Program-made: the position numbers and the translations under genes
Part shown: one piece after another, positions 1 to 11,157 of the stretch
How the letters are laid out: every line of letters starts with the position of its first letter
Numbering within the stretch: position 1 is the stretch's first letter
The notes under the pieces: generated by a model
Database searches by the model: none
Told to the model about the DNA's origin: nothing
Seen by the model: the letters and a program-made list of their open reading frames with translations, nothing else
NCBI GenBank assembly: GCA_977006965.1
Contig: OZ345352.1
Location: forward strand, 186,001 to 250,000
Reading direction: 5' to 3'
Length of the DNA stretch: 64,000 nt
Source of the DNA: Phymatolithon calcareum
Taxonomy: Eukaryota > Rhodophyta > Florideophyceae > Hapalidiales

Positions 1-1390
1 ACCGCTTTACTATCTACCGTAGACAAGCACGCTCAGACGAAGGCCGCTCCTCTCACTAGCCGTGAGCCTTATAGAGTCACTGTGTTTTAGTCTTGGGCTC
101 TGATCAGTAGCGCAGCGCAGTTACATGTGCAGACCTGGAGATATTTCTCGTCAGTGTGCAATTCGATGGTGGTTTGTGAGCCTGTTCAATAGATTTCCAA
201 ATCTAGGCTCTCTCGCCTCGTAGATATCTCTCCGGACTGCAGTCAGGCAAGAGATCTATATAACTTTTCAAGGAATAGCCCGTAGCGTCGACTTGGAAGT
301 AACTTGTTTTGTCAGCAAGATGCATCACCTGAGGATGAAATTTAGAAGATGCGCAAATGTATGTCATCGATGCAAAAAGTGTACAGCGTCGATAACGCCA
401 TGGATTGATAACAGATCTGCCCTTTAGCAAGCCAGGAAATGATTTCATTACCAAATTTACATGACAACTACGAGCTATCGAATATCAGATGGGCACCATC
501 TCCGATAAGCATCTTTTAGCTTTAACAGAAAGTCGATGAGTGGATGCAGGGTACCTTTGCTCGCTAAAAAAGCGAAGATGAACAATGCCCTCTTGGTGGT
601 GACACTGAGCTAGTCCAATGTGAATTTGAGGGGAGCTTCCATTAGCACAAAACAGTATTCGGTCAAGAATAAAAAAACATTTTTAAATTTCTGATTGTAG
701 AACTTGATGCCATAGCCAATAAGACACCTTGTGATGTAGTTTCTCAATTAGGTGCTCCAGTAGTACTGCTGGTTACCATTCGAAAAGGGAAGAACACTGG
801 AAGCTGAGGTGTAGCATTCAAGAAGAAATCGTTGCATGGAAATGTTCCTGGGTAGAGGTGGGTATAACGCCACTGACCCCCGCTTGTGTTTCAAACTGGC
901 TACCGTAGACATTCAATCTCAATACTTTTGGCTTCTGAGAATTTTTAATGTTGTTGCAAGAGGCAAACGTTCTCTGCCAGTTTCCTGCTGTGACAAAATT
1001 GTGTTACAATAGGTCTGTTAATACGCCGTACATATCTGGGTCTCCATCACCACCAAAGTATTAAATTTATCAGGTAGAAAAATACGAGCCTTTTGGGCAC
1101 TTCAAATCAATTCGATTGCTCTAAGCGCAATTAGAAATCTGAGAAAGCCATAGGAGACCAAGAAAAAAGACCAGAAATCATGTATCGCTGCACGATTTTA
1201 TGGGTTCGTGAAACTTTCAACATCACTGCTTCTTAGCATTCCTTGTCAGTCCTGGATAGGAAGACGGCGGGACCCAAGTGACTTACACAAAACTTGATTT
1301 GTTGAAGGACAGGAGAAGTATCGCAAAGCTCACAGAATTGTGGTGGATAAATTGACCAGTTAGTCATACAGGGGTGCACTCTGAATGAAC
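1..1390. other. Unassigned sequence
   Basis: No open frame here has a recognisable motif or convincing length, and I found no repeat partner elsewhere in the window. The longest frame, about 83 codons on the minus strand near 203-454, has no signal peptide or domain. It is probably degraded intergenic or repeat sequence. Confidence 0.4.
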
Positions 1391-1537
1391 AGACCTGTCG
1401 TCTACGTCCTGCGTGTCCCTGCCGTTGGCGCGGCTCGGAGCCTTAATAGAATCCGTGATTTCTCATAAGAAGCAATAGCGCTTTGATCTCGTTGGCTGAT
1501 GAGTCTCCGCATTGGGACCAGGGTCCATTGCTTTGAA

Positions 1538-1675
1538 GAGTTGGAATTTTTAAACGCTCTCAGAAACACTCATGAGATTGCAAGGGAGGTGCGTTAGATG
1601 CGTTTGAGTTGAAAATCTCTTCGTTGCTCTTCTTGGCTTAAATCCTCGTAGACCTAGCTGTAAAAATCCTCCATC
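1538..1675 (-). mobile_element. LINE 3' fragment
   Basis: This stretch resembles 8535-8692, the 3' end of the minus-strand LINE fossil at 8.7-10 kb. Shared blocks include ACACTCATGAGA followed by TGCAAGGGAG, and a later CCTAGCTG block. No coding sequence remains. It is best read as a heavily 5'-truncated copy of the same family. Confidence 0.5.
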
Positions 1676-1788
1676 GGTGTCGGCAAAAGCATAGCTCTAG
1701 GTTTTCGCTCTTTGGCTCTTTCTTAGCTCATTCGGCGTCGTTTCGATCTTGACTTTAGTTCTACATATTCTTTTCGTTGTCTTTGTCA

Positions 1789-4660
1789 TCCTCCTTAATT
1801 TTATTCTTGTTCGTACAGCCGTCTCTTTTTCTTTAATCACTGTTCTTGTTGCTAGCGGACCAGGGTACATACCAAAGTCTTTCTCAATAGAATCTCACTA
1901 AATCCGTCGCATCAGCCTCAACAGAATTCTTGATTGTGTGTCGTGTGTGAGATAAACTCCTTGGCCGCGTTGTAGACCATTCTGTTGGAACTCGACTTTT
2001 CGACTTGACTACCTAGTTGTGGGTATCCACCCAGCTTGAGACGGGTGCGTCGACGTTTTTGAGCATGGCGTTCCTCAGCGATAAGTCGAAAGCCTCTATA
2101 TCCGCCCAAAGCGACTCCAAAAACCGAATCTTTCGAGCCACACACTCTACCGGACTCGATACGTTTTAGTTGCATAGTATCACATCAATGGCCTGAGCCA
2201 CGTCCAGTTTGGCTTTCTAAAGATACTGTTGAGTGTTCCAGTTTACAAGGCACCGATCGCGCTAGTTGAGAGAAAAACGCAAGACAGCTCAAGCTCCCCT
2301 TATATGTAAAAGACAGGAAGATTCTAATCATGGTAGGTGATGTATATTTCGCGCCGTGCCTGAAAAATATAATCGTTTGGTGACAAACCAACGTAGGTGA
2401 GGCTAGGTACAAGATCTCCAGTGCCAATGCACGACTCCATGCCCTAGATGGAAACATGGGAGCCGCTTCCGCTGGGAAAATGTCCGGCATTAGAAGAGTG
2501 ACCCAATGAAGCTCGGCTTTAGGCGACTTAACGATGCCAAATTGCAAGCAGGAACAATTTCAAAGAATTATTTACTGGTATCGATGGTATCGATGTGGTC
2601 TCTACTCTTTTTGCTTGGATCGAAAACTGTAGCTAACTAAATTGGGCTGAATAGCGATTCGTACACAGCGCGAAATCACCAAAAAAGTGTATGGATTACG
2701 GTAACAAATCGATCCTCTTTCGGATGTAAAGGTTTCTTGTTAGGGAGCTATGATATCCACGTAATCGTGGGTTGCACTACAGAATACTTTATTTGGGAAG
2801 TACCCCAAAAGTGTCTGCAGGTGCTAAGAAACGGCTCTTGGAGTCAACCTTGCATCGCCGTGTGGATTTTCAGACCTTTCACTTGGGCGGCTTGCAGAAA
2901 TGACCTGCAGCAAAGTATGCGCGTAAGGCAACGGAGAAAATAGCTAGCAATGTTCAAAACTGTAAAAAACTTGTTGCTCACGCGATGAACGGGATGGTGA
3001 AGTGAACAGGCCAAGTCAAGCGACCTCTGGTTCCTAGGAGGGCAATGTACACGAATGAAGAAAGAAAAAAAGCTCTGTACCTGAAACGTGACGAAAATCC
3101 AGACAGCCTCCGTTCGGCAAAGGAGCGACATGCACAGCTGGCCATGAAGCACGCATGCGGGCGGCTCTCGTACGGGAGCTCATGTTGAACATCGGATAAA
3201 CTAAGGACGGCAGCAGATCATCCCCCTGAGACGTTATGCGAAAGTATGGAAAAGTATGAATTGGGCCAAAGAATAAATAAAGAGTTTTTTTTAAAATTAC
3301 AAACGCTTGAAGTCGGACGGAAAAGAAGCGAAGAGATAGAAGACGGCATGAGCCTTTTAATTGCCGAAATCATCCGCATAGCTGACAAGAGGGAGCACTA
3401 TAAGTACCATTATTGGCGACGAGGGTACACATGAATGTCGTGCTCACCAGTGTCGCATAGCTCCAGCCAGATGTTCGGCGACTTTCTCGCTCGACAGCTT
3501 ACACGCATGCTCACTAAAACAGTCCCATTGGCTTCGCAAGGGTTCTCTATACTGTTTGGCGATGGTATTGAGCTCGAGGGGCGAGAGGAAGCAAATGGAG
3601 TCTACAGCTTATTGTTTTACGTACAGAATGCTGTACGAAAACTGAAGAAAACAATTTTAATGATATGGTTCGGCCACAGTAGAAGAACAGACTCCACATC
3701 CTAAGTCGAATCAAATTTCTCAGCGAGCTGGCAGAGATTTAAGATATATAGTATGAAAGTGACTGAGAGCTTTCTGAGTTTTGTTCTTATTCACCTTCGC
3801 CGTCGCAATAGACGCAGCGAGAACAGGGATAGAATGCCCACGTTTGAAAACATTCTCATTCAGAATAGCACATTTCATAATAGCGTGTTTTCGAACAGAT
3901 GGTGTTCCCCTCCCTGAGCAAGCGATGCAAAACGTGTGCACATGGCCCGACGTATGAATACACCGCGTTCATTGTAGATGAGTGCTATTTTTAAGGCTAC
4001 TTCTCCTGGCCGTCTCAACGACCGAAGCAAGATAATCCATTAAGTATCAACGTTTGGCAAATGTCACGTCGACAGTAGAAACTCTCATAGTAAAGTATTT
4101 TTGGAATACTTTGCTCTGCCATCGAAAGAGAGAAGCTAGATACGACCGCATGGACAAATCTACTGTATTGACATGGCTTTGATTGATATCAACTGGGGAT
4201 AGTTTTTGGCAAATTTAGCTTCGCTCTCCCCAGAGGCGAAGCTGAATTCCAAATTTTTAATTAGCTTCGCTATCTCAACAAGCGATGCAAAAACAGCGAT
4301 AGAGCATCTATGTTTGTGCAATGTCACGTCGACACTAGAAACTCTCATAATAAATTATTTTTTGGAATACTTTGTTCTACCATCGAGAGAGAGAAGCTAG
4401 ATACCAACGCATGGACAAATCTATGGACATGGCTTTGATTGATATCAACTGGGGATAGTTTTCGGCCAATTTAGCTTTTAGATTTTTGTTTTTAATTAGC
4501 TTCACTATCTCAACAAGCAAGCTAAAACAGCGATAGAGCATCTCTGTTTGTGAAATGGGTCTACAGTAGCAACTTTTATAATAAAGTATTTTTTAGTCGC
4601 ATAGTTAAGCTCCAAGTACCTCTCTAGCCCTTCTGATCTCATCTCATCGAGACTGGCAGA
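1789..4660. repeat. Rearranged copy of the 49-64 kb inverted-repeat unit
   Basis: This 2.9-kb block matches the inverted arms at the right end, in the orientation of the left arm (49.4-53.3 kb). The order is permuted. Positions 1789-2090 match 52788-53127, and after a junction near 2090 positions 2093-4660 match about 50411-52650. A segment at roughly 2507-2873 is missing from both arms and is bordered by the short repeat GACC, consistent with a microhomology deletion in the arms' ancestor. Minus-strand frames at 1918-2175 and 2185-2547 parallel those in the arms, including a conserved FRHGAKYTSPTMIR peptide. The function of these frames is unknown. Confidence 0.8.
4030..4660. repeat. Tandem repeat, ~250-bp unit, about 2.5 copies
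   Basis: Three successive blocks repeat the same series of landmarks: a TGTCACGTCGACA block, a run around AACTCTCATA, a WAAAGTATTTTTTGGAATAC-like block, a CATCGAGAGAGAGAAGCT block, a CGCATGGACAAA block and a GATATCAACTGGGGATAG block. The first copy is partial and the third is diverged. The same unit occurs twice in each inverted arm (51.84-52.65 kb and 60.99-61.48 kb). Confidence 0.75.
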
Positions 4661-4859
4661 TGTTTTGACTATTGCTAGAGCATTCTTAATCTCTTTCTTC
4701 ATTTTTTTAAGACATTTGAAGAATGGTGTTTGTTTCTTTAATGTGTCTTTGTCACTTAAGGTATTAAGGACGTGTGCTGTGAGTAGCATACGCTGCACTG
4801 GCTTCCCAGATGTTTTCTTAACCACGACCAACAACGACACTTACATAAATTAAGCTTAA

Positions 4860-5085
4860 AACTACTATCTTGAACTGCTGTGCACGCCACTAGACATTGC
4901 GATCCCCTCACTGTGGAAGTGAATCTTCGCAGTGACTGAGTAGCGAATTGCTTCCATTTGGAGGCGATAATCCGTCCCTTTTCTCTCACTTCAGTGCAAA
5001 GAGTTGATTTTCAATCTCTTCAAACCCAAACTTCAAGCGCTACTGCTATCCCTTGTATCTGCCAATCTTCTCCAATCATCATGAG
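4860..5085. other. Gap before the secreted-protein gene
   Basis: No repeat partner or coding signal was recognised. If the downstream gene is real, this would be its upstream region, but I cannot pick out a core promoter. Confidence 0.3.
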
Positions 5086-5315
5086 CCCGGTGGAGGCTCC
5101 GATCGCACGTACACGTACGCGATTCGGAACAGGGACATTTAAAATTTTAATCAAGAAACAATTCGTCTCAGTAACAAGTTGCAACGGCACGAATGTTCCA
5201 CGTGTACCTCGCGTCGTGCCGACTCGTTACTGAGCGGAAGTGTTTCTTGATTAAAATTTTAAATGCCCTGTGCCGAAATGCATACGTGTACGTGCCATCG
5301 GAACCTCCACCCAGG
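5086..5315. repeat. Near-palindrome (inverted repeat, ~100-bp arms)
   Basis: Positions about 5086-5185 read as the reverse complement of about 5215-5315, with scattered mismatches. Both arms contain ACATTTAAAATTTTAATCAA or its complement (one base differs), a GTACACGTA block and a CAGTAAC block. The unpaired centre is about 30-40 bp. The right arm runs up to the ATG of the secreted-protein frame at 5322, so the 5' end of that gene appears to have been copied upstream in inverted orientation. A transcript through it would fold into a long hairpin. Confidence 0.8.
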
Positions 5316-5321
5316 TTCCAG

Positions 5322-6091
5322 ATGATGGATGTCCACTTCAAGTTCTCGTCTCATTTTCCCATCCTTTTCCTGTTGCTGTTCGCCGCTGTCGCCACAAGCC
5401 AACAACTCGAGGCTGGATTTCAGCAACTTCCGGCAGAATTGCTTGCAGAAGTCATCGATTCAAATCCCATAGTCCTCCTCGTCGATTCCTTGCGCTCTTC
5501 CTACCACGTTCAAAACCGAAGCGCCCTGTCACTATGTCATTGCTCCCCATCCGCACGTGGACATCCGGTGCTGACCCTTCCAATGGTGAAAAAGTACATT
5601 GCCTTGGTGCGTGACTTTTCATCACTCACTCCCTTCTCCCTGTGCATCTCGATTCTGGCTCGAAAACTGGCAGACTTGTCTGACAAGTTGACAACCATTT
5701 ACGGCTGGGAAGGATACGTCAACCACATCTCCGACTCCATCGCGTGTATGACATCTAGACCGGACGGACCCTTGTTTCAAAGAGCGGCGGTACCGAGCTT
5801 GTGTTGGTCAAGTCGTGCGATAAACTGGTCAAGGAATTCGAAGCGCTGCCGGATGCACTGCGCAACTTCGTCCCGTCTCCTGGACCACTGCCGCCGCTTG
5901 ATCCGGATGCGTCGCCGGAAATAGAAACGTCCGCGCCAGTAGACACGGTCTCTGCGATGCCGACATCGTCGAAACAACCGATTAACGACTCAAATGTTGA
6001 ACCGTCACTGACAGCTTCATCATCGCCGAGTGCGGCAACGCTTAATGAAGGATATGTTGCCATTGATAATCTCGTCGGAAACAGCGTGTAG
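5322..6091 (+). pseudogene. Putative secreted protein, frame-interrupted
   Basis: The frame starting at the ATG at 5322 begins with a good signal peptide: polar MMDVHFKFSSHFP, a hydrophobic ILFLLLFAAVA core and a SQQ cleavage region. It stays open to 5924, but its tail after about 5750 turns Arg/Cys-rich and looks non-coding. Another frame opens at 5759 and runs to a stop at 6091, ending in a Pro/Ser/Thr-rich stretch. A single frame change around 5755-5790 would join them into a protein of about 255 residues. I recognise no family. The start lies at the edge of a large palindrome. It could be a lineage-specific secreted or cell-wall protein, a decayed copy, or a gene with a sequencing indel. 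Confidence 0.45.
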
Positions 6092-6099
6092 CATGCAAA

Positions 6100-7130
6100 T
6101 CATCTCTGGCGGTCCGTGCTATTCGCGTATGGATTTTGTGCGACTCCGAATCATGCAATCATTGTGGACGGGGAGTGGACGTCAATGCTGAAGCTTTGCA
6201 CGAAGGAGTGGAAGTGCGTGAGGGAGATGCAGATACACCACAACTACATGACCAATAACTGCTAATCTCACTGATTTCATGATAAGCGACGCGGAAAACA
6301 GAAATTGTTCCTTCATGCAAAAAAACCACTATGTATGAGTGAGCTGGCAATGAAGACTTGCACGCCGTTAATGTGAAAGAAAAATAGAGTAAAACTGCAT
6401 TTTTTGTACACCGTTATCCTTGTTTGCAGTTGCCCTGAAGAACCGAAGCAGCATATGACAACTGAAAGCAGCCCCTCAGTGCGATGTGGACCGCATGCGG
6501 TAGCACTTTCTATCAGCATTCCGGGTAGCCATGGTAGACTGATTGCGATGTATGACATCGATAGTTCGTTTGGTTTGATAGATGTTTAGACAAGTTTGAT
6601 TCTCCAAATTGCAGTCGGTTCCCGAAATGGTGGACACAACTAAACTGTTGTCTAGCTTCAAATGCGATCGCCGGAAGAATATTGCTGCGATCCCCCATAG
6701 CGGAAATTGCAACGTTTTTTAAAATCCCTTTCACCTTGCACACGCCGAGACCGTGACCAGCTTGGGCCTCTGTAACTACCCTAAGTAACAATTATGGTCC
6801 AATATCCCATTGCACCAGTCATGTCCACCTTCGCGCGCTGGCAATATCCATCGCCTTCAAATTTCTTCTTCTCCGCACTAAAAGTTGTCCGATAAGCAGT
6901 TCACAGTAATCTAGAATCCTTCACTTGCAACTGCAATATTCTTGATGGAATTTGTCCTTTTGAAAACTCAACATGTTTTCTTTATTGTACCTTGGGAACA
7001 GTTAAGACAGAAGGAAGTGAATGTAAGCATAGCAACTATCAATCCACGGTCCGCCCAACTAAGATGCCATCTACATTGATTTGAACAACACAGTACATTC
7101 GATACAGGTTTGATCGCCTACTAGGGGTCT
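6100..7130. other. No gene recognised
   Basis: Short frames on both strands overlap each other and none has a motif. No repeat partner was found within the window. Confidence 0.35.
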
Positions 7131-7132
7131 CA

Positions 7133-7882
7133 TCAAATTGCTAGATCGTCATATCTCTCACTTCCGCCGCACCACGCTTTCGTTGGTGGCTTCACAAGGT
7201 CGGGATGGTACCTTGTGTGCCACGGTGGGTTTCCAATATATTTTGGAACATTTGGAGACGGATCGCGCATGCAATCGAATTCACGAGCAATATCTTCCTT
7301 GCTCAGCATCTTACTGAAAACCTCTTCACTGATCTGTGATACGGGAACGCTGACAAGATTCCTTTCCGCACGGCCCATCCCGCAACGCCTGACACTCACA
7401 GATTCCGTCCTCTTCTTCTTCAATTGAGCCTCCTTCGTTTTTACATCGTTCCGTACAAACGGGTGAACCATGCGTCGCGCATGTCGCAAAAATTTCTCAC
7501 ACTTTTCTCGTGCTCGTGCAGATGTTTCACGCCTTTCAGTGCTGCGATGGTCACATACCGACGAAGATCTGCGCATGGAAGACCGCGTCACAAGAAGCGG
7601 GACGTCGTGCTCGGACAGTGCTGCCCCGTCCGAACTGGAGTCAGAGAGACAAATGATGGGAATGCTGATACTAGAGTCCCTCTTCGATACAGGAGGGGAT
7701 GATTGCGGAAGAACGATCGTTTCATGAGAGAAGTGAGAGCGCAATGTCGTGCGTTCCAGTTCGAATGAAGAGGACGGGGAGAGCTTAGCCTCTAGACCAG
7801 ACAGAAATTTTTCTGTCCCTCTTCGCTTGTCGAGCTCGTGCCCGCTGTCGGATATCGCTCGATTCATGTCGGATTGGTACAC
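7133..7882 (-). CDS. Hypothetical protein, 249 residues
   Basis: This is an uninterrupted 249-codon frame, one of the longest non-transposon frames here. The N-terminal half is Ser/Arg-rich and probably disordered, with several SSS and RR clusters. The C-terminal half is mixed-charge and has a short basic patch (QLKKKRTES) that could be a nuclear localisation signal. The last 60 residues hold a more ordered-looking NPPWHTRYHPDL segment. There is no signal peptide or membrane segment. I recognise no family, and neighbouring sequence gives no functional hint. The start is the first ATG of the frame and is not otherwise supported. Confidence 0.45.
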   Translation of the reverse strand: MYQSDMNRAISDSGHELDKRRGTEKFLSGLEAKLSPSSSFELERTTLRSHFSHETIVLPQSSPPVSKRDSSISIPIICLSDSSSDGAALSEHDVPLLVTRSSMRRSSSVCDHRSTERRETSARAREKCEKFLRHARRMVHPFVRNDVKTKEAQLKKKRTESVSVRRCGMGRAERNLVSVPVSQISEEVFSKMLSKEDIAREFDCMRDPSPNVPKYIGNPPWHTRYHPDLVKPPTKAWCGGSERYDDLAI

Positions 7883-7899
7883 GCTAGACGAACAATTTG

Positions 7900-8400
7900 G
7901 CGGTGTTAACGATTGACGTGCTTGACGAACAAGGCAAATATCCAGTGCGGATTATGTTGTCGCTTCCGGTATTTGACTTCGGGAGCGCCTGCTGCACCTT
8001 TTTTTGCATTTATCGCTCACGACCAATGATGACAGTACTGACTAAATAATTGTCAGAAACAGACAGAGTTGAGTATTTATTATTTCAAAAGTGCTCGTGG
8101 CATTCTTTTTCGTCGCTTTTATCTCGAACGACCTCGTCCGATTCGCTCGACAAGCATCGTTTGCCTGCATTTCATTGCATACGTGGTCCTTGACATCTCA
8201 TGAGCGCCGATTGTGCCTCTGGTCGAAGGCTGACCAATAATCGTGTCCGGTCACCCGAAGTGCCCTGAGCGAAGGACACCGCAATTGGGGAAAGTCAAAG
8301 GTTTACCAGTCGGCCACATTAGAGTTTTAAAACTCTTTTCCCTGCTCACTTCGATAATCGCACAGTTTATGTCCATAATGGAGCTGGACGGTCGCTGGCT
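7900..8400. other. No gene recognised
   Basis: I see no coding frame, repeat partner or motif in this gap upstream of the LINE fossil. Confidence 0.3.
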
Positions 8401-8669
8401 GTGAGATCTGTGCGCTACCGCCTTTCGTACAAGCTGTCCGAGCTACGCTTCGTATGACGATCAGTAGGTTAGAGAAGATTCTGGACGCGAGCAGAGCGTA
8501 CGGCCTCTACTAGTTGACAGCGTATAGATCACAAGGTTTTTTTGAATTTGGAACTTTTTAAACGTCCTCAATAACACTCATGAGACTGCAAGGGAGATGC
8601 GTTTCAGCAGCTACGTTGTAGCTTCGATCATCTTTTCAAATATTTGTAACCCGGGTCAATGTCGTAGCC

Positions 8670-10030
8670 CTAGCTGCAAGAACCCTCTCCCGTAAAAAGG
8701 GCGGAAGGAAATGCTTGGGTCCACTCCGCCGATTTCCTCAATTGACGTGTTGTCAATTCCATGTAGTCATAAAAGTCGTTAGTGAAGAAGCGTAACTTGT
8801 CTAGAGCTTGTTCAGTGATAATAATTTCCTCTTCGGTCAGTTGATATTCCAGGTTACCCATAAGGATTGGTACAGTATCACCGAACTTGACTTTGAGAAG
8901 TGATGTGCTCATTAGGGGGTGTAATCACTGGGAGTGATAAGATAAAGAATGAGTTTATCTTGAAAAGGGGTGATCTCTCTCCGATGAGAAGATGAGATGC
9001 CCAGTCTAAGGTGCGATCAGGATCGCCGCTTCAAATGGGCAGGGGCGTTATGATATCGCAGAGAGTGTAAGTGTCGCTAATTACACTCGTGCAGCATTGC
9101 GTGTCTACAGGGGGGGGGGAACGACAGAATGCCCACTGTCCGCTAATTGGCGATATCGTGTTTTCGGGAGTATGATGATCACCGGGGTTGACCCCGGCAG
9201 ATCGTATGGAATTTTCCTCTTTCTCAAGACGTCTCCTTTGTCTTTGAAGGGCAATGTCCGAAACGATTTTGCTGAAATTCCCTGCTTGAGAAAAGTCAGT
9301 GCTGTCTCGAATAAGTCGTACTGTAGCATTGCCGATAGGTCTCAACTTGCCCATTGCACTTCATCCACACCTCTTCCTCAATTGGGACGGCCAGACTGCT
9401 CCTTTTCTTTGATCTGGCTCGTTCCAGCATTCTGAGTGCTAGGACTAGTCGCCTGTTTTCGTCGTTGTGAAATCGGCAAAGAAAGCGAAGTCTGACGTAG
9501 CGGTTTTTCGATATTGGACCGAATACTTGGGCGAAAAATTTATTTTCCACTTTTGCGATAGCTGTCTGTTCCTTCGACGTCCATGGCGTCAGGAGCATGG
9601 CATACTCCCATCTTAGTTGTATCAACGTCTAGTATGTCTTCACTGCTTTCAAAGGGCTGAGTGTCCGCAACGAGACACTCAGGGACCTCAGTTGATATAC
9701 TGCGAGCTTGGCCTTTCGGATGGGCTCAAGCATTTTTGTGCAGGTAGATCCCTCATGACTGAGTGAGATGCCAAGGTACGAAACGTCATTGACCTTTGCC
9801 AGCGTTTTCCCTGCAAGCTTGTAAATGGGTGATGTTGTGTCGTCCGAGAGAAGAACTTTGCTCTTCCCAACTTTCGTCTTCCAAACCATCTGCTTGCCCC
9901 TTGCTCATTTTGATGCAATATCTAATAGTCTCTGTAGCTCCGCTGGAGTCTTTGCCGATAGGAGAACGTCGTCCGCAAAGAGGACTGCGTCTACATCGGC
10001 GACTTCTCATGCAGTAGGAGAACGCAATTC
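8670..10030 (-). pseudogene. LINE reverse transcriptase fossil (C-terminal part)
   Basis: Read on the minus strand, 10030 to 8670 gives the end of a non-LTR reverse transcriptase in several frames. It starts just before the catalytic VLFADDVLLSAK motif (near 9980). It continues through a KLAGKTLAK...VSYLGISL segment and the family's RWEYAM...LTPWT and QVFGP blocks (9.3-9.6 kb), and ends with the C-terminal module (RKRKIPYD then YRQLA near 9.1-9.2 kb, and a final 80-codon frame at 8670-8912). It has stops, including a TGA where the intact relative at 22-24.8 kb has Trp, and several frame changes. It is 5'-truncated relative to that element. Confidence 0.85.
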
Positions 10031-10039
10031 ACAATAATT

Positions 10040-11120
10040 TGTGCATGAAAGGCAGCATCGACAGCCAGATGCAAAACGTGAAAGACGCCGTGAAGGAGAT
10101 GGAGCCATCGATCTCGTTCCACACATCAGATGCTAAGCTCGTGGTCTGGACGACTGTGAAGTGGCAGAATGAATTGGTAGAGGACTGAGCCTGGAGTAAG
10201 ATATAATGACCTTGAGCAAAACGTGCCGCGAGCTTAAGGAAAAAACTGTGATCGACTAGTAGGACTTTTGGAACTTCGCCAGAGGAGGACAGGTCGAAAT
10301 TTTTGACTGGACAGTCCGACGATTACAATGATACTTACGAAGTGGTCAAATAAGCAGTCGTGTCGGGATAAAATCGCTGTCACGACCTGGACCGAGGGGA
10401 CAAGACCCAATTCGACTGTAAAACTAGCTTGCACACGACGCAGCGTCCAACGCGGAGCACTCGGGTCAGCGGAATGTTTGCAGACATAGGGTATACTTCT
10501 TGCATTTTATGATTTGCATTCGGTTCCAGAAGAGCTGACAGAGGGACCTTCTTGAGAATTCGATTTTTGCGTCCGCACTACCAGTCTGGAAAAGTCCGCA
10601 AATCCAGTCCCAAATATTTTCACTGGTAATGAGGACACGGCATAGGTTTGGCGTGGCTGATGTGCTCATCTATGGGACTTTTTTTCTCATAACGATTTTA
10701 GTTTTTGGAAGTGGAATTGCTTTTCAACCAAATTTTTCAAAAGTGTGCGAAAACATATGAAGCGAAAGTTTGCAAATCAATACTCAGCCACTGAAAACCT
10801 ATGCCGCGTCCTCGTAACCAGTCCACGAAATAATGACTGGTAATGAGAACTTTTTTGACTGGGTCTATGCCGCGATTTTGATGAATTCTCAAGAAGGCCC
10901 CTCTGACAATTCTGTTTAAAATCGATAGCCTCATATTCGATGAGGTGACGACAGACCAGAAGTAGGTTCCCGCTGTCATAAGAAGATTGGCAATAAAAGA
11001 TCTCGAATGACACGTGTTTACATCTCGTATCGAAACCCAAAAAAGTAGTTCACCGACTGTGTGCATTCGTCCTATCTTGCCTGCCTTCATTCACCGTCGC
11101 CGCACTGGAAGTCCGTGAAC
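10040..11120. other. No gene recognised
   Basis: Only short overlapping frames are present. A CTGGTAATGAG motif recurs near 10620 and 10840, hinting at old internal repetition. I cannot assign an element. Confidence 0.3.
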
Positions 11121-11157
11121 GCTCCCTCCCTTGCCGCCTTGGCGCTCGCGCCATGTC

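Noticed and set aside
5745-5760. Tiny introns of about 15 bp to explain frame changes (GT...AG near 5745 and 11907)
   Set aside because: Lengths do not restore the required frames, and nothing else points to nucleomorph-like mini-introns.
5755-6063. 102-codon minus frame over the secreted-protein gene
   Set aside because: It is low-complexity and mirrors the Pro/Ser-rich plus frame; there is no independent support.
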